A stretch of 64,000 nucleotides of DNA from Thalassospira profundimaris WP0211 (GTDB taxonomy: Bacteria > Pseudomonadota > Alphaproteobacteria > Rhodospirillales > Thalassospiraceae): contig NZ_AMRN01000012.1 of the NCBI RefSeq assembly GCF_000300275.1, forward strand, positions 62,001 through 126,000, written 5' to 3'. This document shows, piece after piece, positions 1 to 7,161 of this stretch. The notes below the pieces were generated by a model. It saw nothing but the letters and a program-made list of their open reading frames with translations, was not told where the DNA came from and searched no databases. The translations under genes and the position numbers were made by a program. Position 1 is the stretch's first letter. Every line of letters begins with the position of its first letter.

Positions 1-544
1 GGTTTGACAGCGATCCGTTATGCACAAGGCACTGGTCCGACCCGGTCGAAAACGGGTGGGCGCCAAGGGTGGTCACCGCACTTTCGGTCGCCATGCGGGT
101 ATGGCCGATCCCGTGGGTGCCGCTCATGTCGGAAATCTTGAAGCGTTCAAGTACGTCCTTGGGTAGGCCGACTTCCTTGTAGATTTCCATGGCCGTACCC
201 GTCCCCATGACGCGGACATTCGGGCGAAGGTCTTCAAGTGCGCTTCGGGTCGCATCGATCTGATCGCTTGAAACCGTAATCACCGCATGGGTGTTTTTGG
301 GCAGGATGGATGCGTTTTTGATCCCGGCTTTGCGCAGGTCTTCGGTCAGTCCAGAAAAATCTGTTTCCGGTTCCGGAGACTGGATCGTGAGTTTGACCAA
401 ATCATTCTGATCTGCGCCATAAATTGCGATGCCCGCACTATCGGGACCACGGTCGGTCATGGTCACCAGCATTTCAGACAACAACGCGCCGAGCTGTGGT
501 TCCAGACTTTTATCTTTAAGGAATAAACCAACAATGCCGCACAT
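1..544 (-). CDS. mgsA: Class II glutamine amidotransferase, N-methylglutamate synthase subunit A-like (partial)
   Basis: The gene reads leftward off the window edge; about 181 codons are visible. It opens with MCGIVGLF, so after Met removal the N-terminal Cys2 is the catalytic nucleophile of an Ntn-type (class II) glutamine amidotransferase. Further on, RGPDSAG and a THGIGHTRMATES stretch fit the glutamine-binding loops of the GltB/PurF-like family. Stand-alone proteins of this type are subunit A of N-methylglutamate synthase (MgsABC) or the related GlxB. Placement next to dmm, tmm and tdm genes favours monomethylamine assimilation; mgsB, mgsC and a methylglutamate dehydrogenase would be expected to the left (inference). 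GGAG lies 11 bases before the ATG, inside an inverted repeat. GlxB of an unassigned pathway remains an alternative. Confidence 0.8.
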   Translation of the reverse strand, partial: MCGIVGLFLKDKSLEPQLGALLSEMLVTMTDRGPDSAGIAIYGADQNDLVKLTIQSPEPETDFSGLTEDLRKAGIKNASILPKNTHAVITVSSDQIDATRSALEDLRPNVRVMGTGTAMEIYKEVGLPKDVLERFKISDMSGTHGIGHTRMATESAVTTLGAHPFSTGSDQCLVHNGSLSN

Positions 545-553
545 GGCAGGACA

Positions 554-581
554 GTCTCCATTCTGTTTCTGAAACGGAGAC
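554..581 (-). promoter_or_regulatory. Inverted repeat overlapping the mgsA ribosome binding site
   Basis: GTCTCC and GGAGAC form the outer arms of a 28-base imperfect palindrome, with an inner GTTTC-T-GAAAC palindrome. Read on the minus strand, the GGAG of the distal arm is the only plausible Shine-Dalgarno for the gene starting at 544. The repeat could be a protein operator or an RNA hairpin that masks the ribosome site. No function is shown by sequence alone. Confidence 0.4.
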
Positions 582-595
582 TACCTGTTCGCGAA
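581..595 (-). promoter_or_regulatory. TTCGCGAACA motif upstream of mgsA
   Basis: Read on the minus strand, the 15-mer is TTCGCGAACAGGTAG, ending 37 bases before the mgsA ATG. Nearly the same 15-mer, in the same orientation relative to its gene, lies upstream of dmmD at 1667-1681. The core is part of a perfect palindrome at the dmmD copy. It is a candidate operator for the XRE regulator encoded between the two genes. Confidence 0.4.
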
Positions 596-662
596 TGCGG
601 AATCAACTATGAAGAATAAAAATTTCTTCTCAGTGAATTGATGTTTTCACCGGGGTGAATGC

Positions 663-1367
663 TTATCCCCGGGCGGGATAGCAGATGATCGATAGGTAAC
701 GTATTGGAAATGAAAGAAGTTCTTCCGGTCCGTGGCGGGCATCGGCATCAAAGAACAGGCTGTCGCCTTCTTTCATGTAGTAAAGCTGATCGCCATGGCG
801 GTAGCGAACTTCACCCTCAAGCATATAGATGAATTCCATGCCTTCATGCTGGAAGGCGGGGAAGCTGCTCGACTCCTCGGTAAGCGTTAGCAAATAGGGT
901 TCGACCACGACACCGCTGGTGTTGTTATCGATATGACCCAGCAGGTTATATTCATGGCCTGCGCGCGTGCCGCGACGTTCAATCGCAACACCTTCGCCGG
1001 ATTTCACGAACACTGCATTGCGCGGTTCTTCATAACGGCGGAAGAAATCGGTCAGCGGCACACCCAGCGCACTTGCCAGTGCCTGAAGCGAGGTCAGCGA
1101 CGGCGAGGTGACGCCGTTTTCGATCTTGGAAAGCATCCCCATCGAAATCCCCGTTGCCGAGGCCAGATCGGAAATCGTAATGCCCAGCTTCTTGCGGAGC
1201 GCTCGGACTTCATGGCCGATGGCAATTTCCAGATTGTTTTCCTTGGGTTCACGAAGCGCGTGCGGGTCCTGGGTGAGGGCGGCGGGTTTGCTCTTGGTGT
1301 CCATGCCTGATCCTTGCTCGCTATTGGCGGTGGTCTGGGCGGCTTGTTTTGTTTTGCTATTTGCCAT
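663..1367 (-). CDS. XRE family regulator with cupin sensor domain
   Basis: About 234 residues. A helix-turn-helix of the Cro/CI type occupies roughly residues 50-105 (pattern RKKLGITISDLASATGIS followed by SKIENG), and a cupin_2 barrel fills the C-terminus (HEGMEFIYMLEGEV and a GDSLFFDADARHGPEE strand pair). XRE-cupin proteins usually sense a small metabolite and control adjacent catabolic genes. This one sits between mgsA and divergent dmmDABC, so it is the obvious candidate regulator of both. The start at 1367 has GGAGG ten bases upstream. A second start at 1307 with AAGGA seven bases upstream is equally possible and would remove a low-complexity, charged leader. Confidence 0.85.
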   Translation of the reverse strand: MANSKTKQAAQTTANSEQGSGMDTKSKPAALTQDPHALREPKENNLEIAIGHEVRALRKKLGITISDLASATGISMGMLSKIENGVTSPSLTSLQALASALGVPLTDFFRRYEEPRNAVFVKSGEGVAIERRGTRAGHEYNLLGHIDNNTSGVVVEPYLLTLTEESSSFPAFQHEGMEFIYMLEGEVRYRHGDQLYYMKEGDSLFFDADARHGPEELLSFPIRYLSIICYPARG

Positions 1368-1761
1368 GCTGGCTTGTCCTCCGTCACCGGTTTTGTCCCG
1401 GTGCGGGTCCGCTCGTTTCTGGTTTCCTCGAACGGCCACTTGATGCGGCCTGCTTTTTTATCGGTCGTATGCGCCCGGGCTTTTACCCTTATTGATCTGC
1501 CATACGCCATAGGCATGACTTACACTGGCAGGAAATATTTATCAACTCCAGGGAAAATAAATTTCCGCAAAGGCGATATGAGGGGTGGGGATGGAAGTTG
1601 CTGCAATGCCGTGTAAAATAGCCTTTAAGGAATAAAAATTGAATAATATGAAAAATAATTATTGCGTTCGCGAACAAGATACCGCCAAAATATAGAACAA
1701 AATAAGCCGATAATAGCGCGCTGATTGTGCGCAAAGGCAATCATATCAGGAGGCCATCACT
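1368..1761. promoter_or_regulatory. Divergent control region between the XRE regulator and dmmD
   Basis: This 394-base stretch is AT-rich toward dmmD and holds no convincing gene. It contains the 10-base palindrome GTTCGCGAAC at 1666-1675 and a 12-base direct repeat with one mismatch, CGCAAAGGC(G/A)AT, at 1566-1577 and 1730-1741, the second copy only 20 bases before the dmmD start. AGGAGG just before 1762 is the dmmD ribosome site. No clean -35/-10 pair was recognised. Confidence 0.5.
1667..1681 (+). promoter_or_regulatory. TTCGCGAACA motif upstream of dmmD
   Basis: TTCGCGAACAAGATA matches 12 of 15 bases of the motif upstream of mgsA, in the same orientation toward its gene, and its core is the perfect palindrome GTTCGCGAAC. 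It lies about 80 bases before the dmmD start. It is a candidate binding site for the intervening XRE-cupin regulator. Confidence 0.45.
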
Positions 1762-2895
1762 ATGACTGCAAGCTGGAGATTTTCAGCCCTTGCCGATCGG
1801 CATCGCGCGCTTGGTTCCAATCTCGAAGACTGGAGCGGTATGGGCACCGCCTGGACCTATGACAAGGATTGGGACGAGGAATATATCGCGATCCGCACCA
1901 AGGCCGGGATCATGGATGTTTCGGGTCTGAAAAAGGTTCATATCACCGGCGCGCATGCATCACACGTGATCGACTATGCCACCACGCGCAATGTCGAAAA
2001 GATCTATCCCGGCAAATCGGTCTATGCCTGCATGCTTAATGATCAGGGCAAGTTTACTGATGATTGCGTGATTTATCGCATGGGGCCGAATTCATGGATG
2101 GTGGTGCACGGATCGGGCACCGGGCATGAAGAGCTGACCAAGGCGGCCATGGGCCGCGATGTATCGGTTCGTTTTGATGACAACCTTCATGATTTGTCGC
2201 TGCAAGGGCCGCTTGCGGTCGATTATCTGGCGGAATATGTGCCGGGAATTCGCGATCTGCCGTATTTCCATCACACCCAGACGCAGTTGTTTGGCGCCCC
2301 TGTGATGATTTCGCGCACCGGCTATACCGGTGAACGCGGCTATGAGATCTTCTGTCGTGGTCAGGATGCCGGAATGATCTGGGATCGCATCGTTGCCGAG
2401 GGCAAGGATATGGGCATTATTCCGACCCGCTTTACCACGCTTGATATGCTGCGTGTTGAAAGCTACCTGCTGTTTTACCCTTATGATAACTCGCAGATGT
2501 ATCCGTTCGAAAATGAAGGTCCGGGCGATACCCTGTGGGAGCTTGGCCTTGATTTCACTGTCAGCCCGGGCAAGACCGGCTTCCGCGGTGCCGAGGAACA
2601 TTATCGCCTGAAAGGCAAGGAACGCTTCAAGATCTTTGGCATCCTGTTTGATGGCAAGGAAGTCCCTGCCGAAGGCGCCGAGGTGTTCAAGGACGGGGCC
2701 AAGGTCGGCGTTGTGACCTGTGCGATGTATTCACCGCTTAAGGATCAGACCATGGCCATCGCCCGTCTGGCGGTGGATTGCGCCGAACAGGGTGTGAAGC
2801 TCGAAGTGACGGGTGAAAAAGGCATGCTCGGCGGAATGGCCCATACCATGCCATTTGACGACCCCAAAAAATTGAAAAGAACAGCCAAGGGTTAA
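1762..2895 (+). CDS. dmmD: Dimethylamine monooxygenase-associated GcvT-like protein DmmD
   Basis: 377 residues of the aminomethyltransferase (GcvT) family. The folate-binding fold is recognisable from the DVSGLKKVHITG strand, SLQGP, and the conserved SRTGYTGERGYEIF loop, followed by a C-terminal GcvT barrel. First gene of dmmDABC. In the dimethylamine monooxygenase system, also described as heme-dependent oxidative N-demethylase, this subunit is thought to bind tetrahydrofolate and capture the formaldehyde released by demethylation as methylene-THF. An excellent AGGAGG precedes the ATG. A strong hairpin separates it from dmmA. The family alone would also allow glycine cleavage T-protein, but no gcvH or gcvP is nearby. 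Confidence 0.88.
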   Translation: MTASWRFSALADRHRALGSNLEDWSGMGTAWTYDKDWDEEYIAIRTKAGIMDVSGLKKVHITGAHASHVIDYATTRNVEKIYPGKSVYACMLNDQGKFTDDCVIYRMGPNSWMVVHGSGTGHEELTKAAMGRDVSVRFDDNLHDLSLQGPLAVDYLAEYVPGIRDLPYFHHTQTQLFGAPVMISRTGYTGERGYEIFCRGQDAGMIWDRIVAEGKDMGIIPTRFTTLDMLRVESYLLFYPYDNSQMYPFENEGPGDTLWELGLDFTVSPGKTGFRGAEEHYRLKGKERFKIFGILFDGKEVPAEGAEVFKDGAKVGVVTCAMYSPLKDQTMAIARLAVDCAEQGVKLEVTGEKGMLGGMAHTMPFDDPKKLKRTAKG

Positions 2896-2904
2896 GCAAG
2901 CTGA

Positions 2905-2928
2905 CCGGGGGCTGTCAGAGGCCCCCGG
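2905..2928 (+). other. Intercistronic GC hairpin between dmmD and dmmA
   Basis: CCGGGGGC and GCCCCCGG form a perfect 8-bp stem with an 8-base loop, starting 10 bases after the dmmD stop. No T-run follows, so it is not a standard intrinsic terminator. It may stabilise the upstream dmmD message or attenuate transcription into dmmABC, giving more DmmD than the oxygenase subunits. Confidence 0.6.
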
Positions 2929-2961
2929 ATCAAACGCCTGATCCTTGAGGTTTCTGACAGA

Positions 2962-3588
2962 ATGGGACCCGCTACCATGTCTGAGAGTCTTATCGAAGAA
3001 AGCATTCTTTCCCGTCCGACCTATGGCACGTTAAAAATCGTGCCGGGTCTGGCGCATTATTTTCTGGCCGATGCATCCGGTGCTGAATGTGTTATCCGGG
3101 TCGTACAGGAACTACCGCGCGACATGTTGGAAAAGGTACATATCCTTTATGTGCCGACCCCGGGTGAAGCCGCCCTGATTACGTCGCTTTATGCGCTGGG
3201 GGCCAAACGGTTCGAACATTTCCCGACCATCGAAGAAGCCGTCGCAAAACTCGGCGACTGGTTATCGGACGCCAAGATGGGCAGTCAGCTTTATCTCGCC
3301 GGGACCGAAGGGCTGGTCGGGCAGGGCGTTGCCAAGGGTGAGGCATGTGGGCTGGATCATACCGCCGTGCAGTGTGAGCATCGCGGTAGTCTGGCGCGGC
3401 GCGTTCAGTGTGTTCACTGCAAAACCATGATCGAGGACGTCACCACCCAGCCGGTCAAATGCCCGTCTTGTGATTTGCTGTTGCTCGTGCGTGATCACTA
3501 TTCCCGACGGCTGGCGGCGTTTCAGGGTGTCTGCATCAATGCCGAAGACCCGTCTGAAGAAATCGAAATCAAGGAGGTGTTCAAATGA
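2962..3588 (+). CDS. dmmA: Dimethylamine monooxygenase subunit DmmA
   Basis: 208 residues. The C-terminal third carries a zinc-ribbon-like cysteine pattern: CVHC and, about 18 residues later, CPSC. The rest shows no catalytic motif I can name. It is the small accessory subunit of DmmABC, which oxidatively demethylates dimethylamine to monomethylamine and formaldehyde. Identification rests on the gene order dmmD-A-B-C and the cysteine tail. Its stop overlaps the dmmB start (ATGA), indicating translational coupling. The start at 2962 has GAGG 11 bases upstream; 2977 is an alternative start with weaker spacing evidence. Confidence 0.85.
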   Translation: MGPATMSESLIEESILSRPTYGTLKIVPGLAHYFLADASGAECVIRVVQELPRDMLEKVHILYVPTPGEAALITSLYALGAKRFEHFPTIEEAVAKLGDWLSDAKMGSQLYLAGTEGLVGQGVAKGEACGLDHTAVQCEHRGSLARRVQCVHCKTMIEDVTTQPVKCPSCDLLLLVRDHYSRRLAAFQGVCINAEDPSEEIEIKEVFK

Positions 3589-4550
3589 GTGCGTCCGATC
3601 ATTTGATTCCGGTGGTTGTCAGCAACGTGGTCGAGGTCAACCCGATCATCAAACGGTTCGAGTTCAAGCACGTGAATGGCGATGAGCTGCCGGCCTTTTC
3701 GGGCGGGGCGCATATCGTTGTCGAGATGCTTGATGACGGCACGAAACGCAAAAATCCCTATTCGCTGATGAGTTCCCCGTTCGAGCGCGACCAATATTCC
3801 ATTTCGGTACGCCGTGACGATACCGGGCGCGGCGGATCGAAATTTATGCATGAACAGGTGCAACCTGGCATGCAGATGAAAATCTCTGCTCCGGTTAATC
3901 TGTTCGCGCTGGACCTGCGGGCGCGAAAGCACCTGATGATTGCGGGCGGCATCGGCATCACGCCATTCATCGCACAAATGGCCCAGGCCGATAAGCTCGG
4001 CGTGCCGTTTGAATTGCACTATGCCGCGCGATCAGTATCGCAGGCCGCCTATATGGACAGCCTTGCAGATCGGTTTGGTGATCACGTGTCGTGCTATTGC
4101 GATGATCAGGGCGAAAGCGTTGATTTGGAAATGCTTTTATCCAATCAGCCCCTTGGCACGCATGTCTATGTCTGCGGCCCAAAGGGCATGATCGAACGGG
4201 TGGTTGAAACCGCGACAAGTCTTGGTTGGCCCGCAGCACACGTTCATTTCGAACACTTCCTGGCCCCGCCGGTTGGTGAGCCCTTTGATGTGCATCTGGC
4301 CAAGGCCGGGATTGATATCACGGTGGGTGCGGAGCAAAGCCTGCTTGAAGCGGTCGAGGCATCCGGAACCCCGATCAATTGCATGTGCCGGGGCGGGGCG
4401 TGTGGTCAGTGTGAAACGGTGGTTGTCGCCTGCGAGGGCGAGATCATGCACAACGACCACTGGCTTGACGAAGAACAGCGTGCGGCAAAGCAACGGATCA
4501 TGCCGTGTGTTTCGCGGTTCCGTGGCAAACGCCTTGAACTTGATCTGTAA
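3585..4550 (+). CDS. dmmB: Dimethylamine monooxygenase reductase subunit DmmB
   Basis: 321 residues with the order flavin-binding barrel (RKNPYSLMSSP flavin loop), NAD(P)H-binding domain (GGIGITPFIAQM, then VYVCGPKGM) and a C-terminal plant-type [2Fe-2S] ferredoxin with CMCRGGACGQC plus a last Cys in MPC about 30 residues on. This is the phthalate dioxygenase reductase/VanB architecture. It passes electrons from NAD(P)H to the heme subunit DmmC. It overlaps dmmA by 4 bases and is 14 bases from dmmC, so all three are co-translated. Confidence 0.92.
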   Translation: MSASDHLIPVVVSNVVEVNPIIKRFEFKHVNGDELPAFSGGAHIVVEMLDDGTKRKNPYSLMSSPFERDQYSISVRRDDTGRGGSKFMHEQVQPGMQMKISAPVNLFALDLRARKHLMIAGGIGITPFIAQMAQADKLGVPFELHYAARSVSQAAYMDSLADRFGDHVSCYCDDQGESVDLEMLLSNQPLGTHVYVCGPKGMIERVVETATSLGWPAAHVHFEHFLAPPVGEPFDVHLAKAGIDITVGAEQSLLEAVEASGTPINCMCRGGACGQCETVVVACEGEIMHNDHWLDEEQRAAKQRIMPCVSRFRGKRLELDL

Positions 4551-4564
4551 GGGGGATTTCAGTC

Positions 4565-5605
4565 ATGACCATCCAGTTTAAGGACGAGAGCTTCCGCGGT
4601 GATTTCACCTACGCCAACAGTCCGTCAAACATCCCGCGTTTTCCGTTCCCGTTCCCGGAAGACGAATATATGTATTCGACCAATATCGAACCTCATCATG
4701 CTGCCCGTGCCGGCAGCCCGTTTGAAAATGCGTTTGATGTTGATGAACATTACGTCGCGGAAATGAAGGATCGTGCCCTAGTTTTGGCCGACGACCCCGG
4801 TCGGTGTCAGGCCCTGCCGCATATGGAAACGGCGGGGTGGGATTTCCTTGAACTGGTGATGGTATCCAAGGCGCGCGATTATCCTGATCTGTTCAAACTG
4901 ACCATGGATGGCGATCGCTGGCACTGGATCAACAAGCCGCTTCAGATCGACGATACCTTTACCTTTGGTGACAGTTCAACACTGCCCTGCCATCCGATGG
5001 AATATATCGGACGCCAGGTACAAGGCGATCACGCCATCCTCGATCAGCGCGATGGCAACCTATGGATGGATGCCGGGATCATCACCGCACAGGCCGACTG
5101 GTCGCTTGATTTCGACATTGGCATGAATTTCTTTGAATGGCACGCGCCGGTTCCGCTGGCCCATGAACTGGGCGTTTTCCAGCGCGCGCTGAAGTTCCTT
5201 CTGACCTTGCCGCAAGGGCAGCCGTCACGTCGTCTGAACTGGACGCTCACGGTTAATCCGCGCCTTGATACCAGCCCGGAAAACTATCCTAAATGGGGCC
5301 CGGATCGCATGACCGTGACGCCGGAAAATATTGGCGAAAAGGTCCATCTGCGTGTGGAACTTCAGACCTTCTGGCGTCTGCCGCGTTCCAACGCGATCCT
5401 GTTTCCGATCCGTACTTATTTGATGGCAATGAACGAAGTCGTGACCCAGCCGAAATGGGCGCGTCGCATTCATCGTGTCATGCGCGATCTGCGCCCGGAA
5501 CTTGTCGAATACAAGGGGCTGTCGCGCTACCACCCGATCCTGGTCGAGTGGCTTTCACAATTTGACGACGGCGCGCCGACGTCACCGGGGATATTCCCCG
5601 ACTAA
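4565..5605 (+). CDS. dmmC: Dimethylamine monooxygenase heme subunit DmmC
   Basis: 346 residues of the DUF3445 family, recognised from the WDFLELVMVSKARDYPDLF region and the FEWHAPVPLAHELG and WRLPRSNAILFPIRTY stretches. Members described as heme-dependent oxidative N-demethylases have a heme-binding PAS-like fold that oxidises a methyl group of a secondary amine. Here it would be the catalytic subunit acting on dimethylamine, with electrons from DmmB and formaldehyde handed to DmmD. Last gene of the dmm operon; tmm follows after 67 bases, so tmm may be read from the same transcript. Confidence 0.9.
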   Translation: MTIQFKDESFRGDFTYANSPSNIPRFPFPFPEDEYMYSTNIEPHHAARAGSPFENAFDVDEHYVAEMKDRALVLADDPGRCQALPHMETAGWDFLELVMVSKARDYPDLFKLTMDGDRWHWINKPLQIDDTFTFGDSSTLPCHPMEYIGRQVQGDHAILDQRDGNLWMDAGIITAQADWSLDFDIGMNFFEWHAPVPLAHELGVFQRALKFLLTLPQGQPSRRLNWTLTVNPRLDTSPENYPKWGPDRMTVTPENIGEKVHLRVELQTFWRLPRSNAILFPIRTYLMAMNEVVTQPKWARRIHRVMRDLRPELVEYKGLSRYHPILVEWLSQFDDGAPTSPGIFPD

Positions 5606-5616
5606 GCAAGAACGAA

Positions 5617-5631
5617 CCGGCAGAAAGCCGG
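5617..5631 (+). other. Small hairpin in the dmmC-tmm spacer
   Basis: CCGGC-AGAAA-GCCGG forms a 5-bp stem, followed by GGAGGAG, a strong Shine-Dalgarno-like sequence about 30 bases before the tmm ATG with no start codon at proper distance. The hairpin has no T-run and is unlikely to terminate. A processing or pausing site is possible. Confidence 0.3.
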
Positions 5632-5672
5632 ACGGAGGAGACGCATAACGCTTTTATTGGGGATTTGAGGCT

Positions 5673-7034
5673 ATGACACTTCGTGTTGCAATTATTGGCG
5701 CCGGTCCGTCAGGCATGGCGCAGATGCGTGCATTTCAATCTGCAGCAGCCAAAGGGGCCGAAATCCCCGAAATCGTCTGTTTTGAACGTCAGGAAGACTG
5801 GGGTGGTTTGTGGAACTACACCTGGCGCACCGGTCTTGATGAATATGGCGAGCCGATCCACGGATCGATGTATCGCTATCTGTGGTCAAACGGCCCGAAA
5901 GAGTGCCTGGAATTTGCCGATTACACCTTCGAGGAGCACTTCGGCAAACCCATCGCATCCTATCCGCCGCGTGCTGTGATCTGGGATTACATCAAGGGGC
6001 GCGTTGAAAAGGCCAATGTGCGTTCGTGGGTGCGTTTCAGAACCCCGGTCCGCACGGTCGAGTTCAATGAAGACAGCCAGACCTTTGCGGTGACATCACA
6101 TGATCTGAAAAATGATGTGGTTTCGACCGAGGAATTTGATCATGTCATTGTTGCCAATGGTCATTTCTCGACGCCGAATGTGCCGGAATTCCCGGGCTTT
6201 GATACCTTTGGCGGGCGCGTTCTGCATGCCCATGATTTCCGCGACGCGCTGGAATTCAAGGGCAAGGATATCCTGCTGATTGGGACGTCCTATTCGGCCG
6301 AGGATATCGGATCGCAATGCTATAAATATGGCTGCAAATCCGTCACGGTCAGCCACCGGACAAACCCGATTGGCTTTGACTGGCCCGATAACTGGGCCGA
6401 AGTCCCGCTTCTGACCAAGGTTGATGGTAATACGGCCTATTTCAAAGATGGTTCGTCACGCGAGGTGGACGCGATCATTCTGTGCACCGGCTATCAGCAT
6501 TACTTCCCGTTCCTGACCGATGATTTGCGTCTTAAGACCGATAACCGTCTGTGGCCGCTGGGCCTGTATAAAGGTGTCGTCTGGGAAGAAAATCCGAAGA
6601 TGATGTATCTCGGCATGCAGGACCAGTTCTTTACCTTCAACATGTTTGATGCCCAGGCATGGTTTGCCCGTGACGTGATCATGGGACGCATTCCGCTGCC
6701 ATCGAAGGATGAAATGAAGGCCGACAGCCAAGCCTGGCGTGATCGCGAAGAAGGTCTTAAGGACGATCATGACATGATCTGGTTCCAGGGTGACTACACC
6801 GCCCATCTGATCGAAATGACGGATTATCCGATGTTCGATATCGAAGGGGTGAACAAGACCTTCGAGGAATGGGAACATGACAAGGCCGATGACATCATGG
6901 GCTATCGCAACAAGTCCTACCGGTCGCTGATGACGGGCAATATGTCACCGGCCCATCACACGCCATGGCTTGAAGAGCTTGATGACAGCCTTGAGGCCTA
7001 TTTGCAGATCGAAAAGAAAACGGCTGCCGAATAG
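5673..7034 (+). CDS. tmm: Trimethylamine monooxygenase
   Basis: 453 residues, a bacterial flavin-containing monooxygenase. Visible motifs are the FAD site GAGPSG at residues 9-14, the FMO signature [11 protein letters not shown] around residue 178, and the NADPH site [10 protein letters not shown] near residue 205. It oxidises trimethylamine to trimethylamine N-oxide using NADPH and O2 in the cytoplasm. The length and the convergent tdm next door match the known marine tmm-tdm pairing. It follows dmmC closely and may be in the same operon. The family can also oxidise other amines and sulfides, so substrate range is inferred from context. Confidence 0.93.
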   Translation: MTLRVAIIGAGPSGMAQMRAFQSAAAKGAEIPEIVCFERQEDWGGLWNYTWRTGLDEYGEPIHGSMYRYLWSNGPKECLEFADYTFEEHFGKPIASYPPRAVIWDYIKGRVEKANVRSWVRFRTPVRTVEFNEDSQTFAVTSHDLKNDVVSTEEFDHVIVANGHFSTPNVPEFPGFDTFGGRVLHAHDFRDALEFKGKDILLIGTSYSAEDIGSQCYKYGCKSVTVSHRTNPIGFDWPDNWAEVPLLTKVDGNTAYFKDGSSREVDAIILCTGYQHYFPFLTDDLRLKTDNRLWPLGLYKGVVWEENPKMMYLGMQDQFFTFNMFDAQAWFARDVIMGRIPLPSKDEMKADSQAWRDREEGLKDDHDMIWFQGDYTAHLIEMTDYPMFDIEGVNKTFEEWEHDKADDIMGYRNKSYRSLMTGNMSPAHHTPWLEELDDSLEAYLQIEKKTAAE

Positions 7035-7106
7035 GCAGCCGACGATCAACGCTTTCAAAGAAGCGGGCGCAAGCCCGCCGTCTCCCTTAACCAAACTCGC
7101 AGTCAC

Positions 7107-7139
7107 CCCCACAGTCGCCATGACTGCGGGGTTTCTTTT
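7107..7139 (+). terminator. Intrinsic terminator after tmm
   Basis: CCCCACAGTC and GACTGCGGGG pair with one A-C mismatch around a 5-base loop, followed by TTTCTTTT. It lies between the convergent tmm and tdm stop codons and ends the dmm-tmm transcript. Confidence 0.75.
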
Positions 7140-7161
7140 GCAAGGCTTTAAGCCGCGGGTT

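Noticed and set aside
1762..2895. Glycine cleavage system T-protein
   Set aside because: The fold is the same, but no gcvH or gcvP is present and the gene heads dmmABC, so the DmmD role is preferred.
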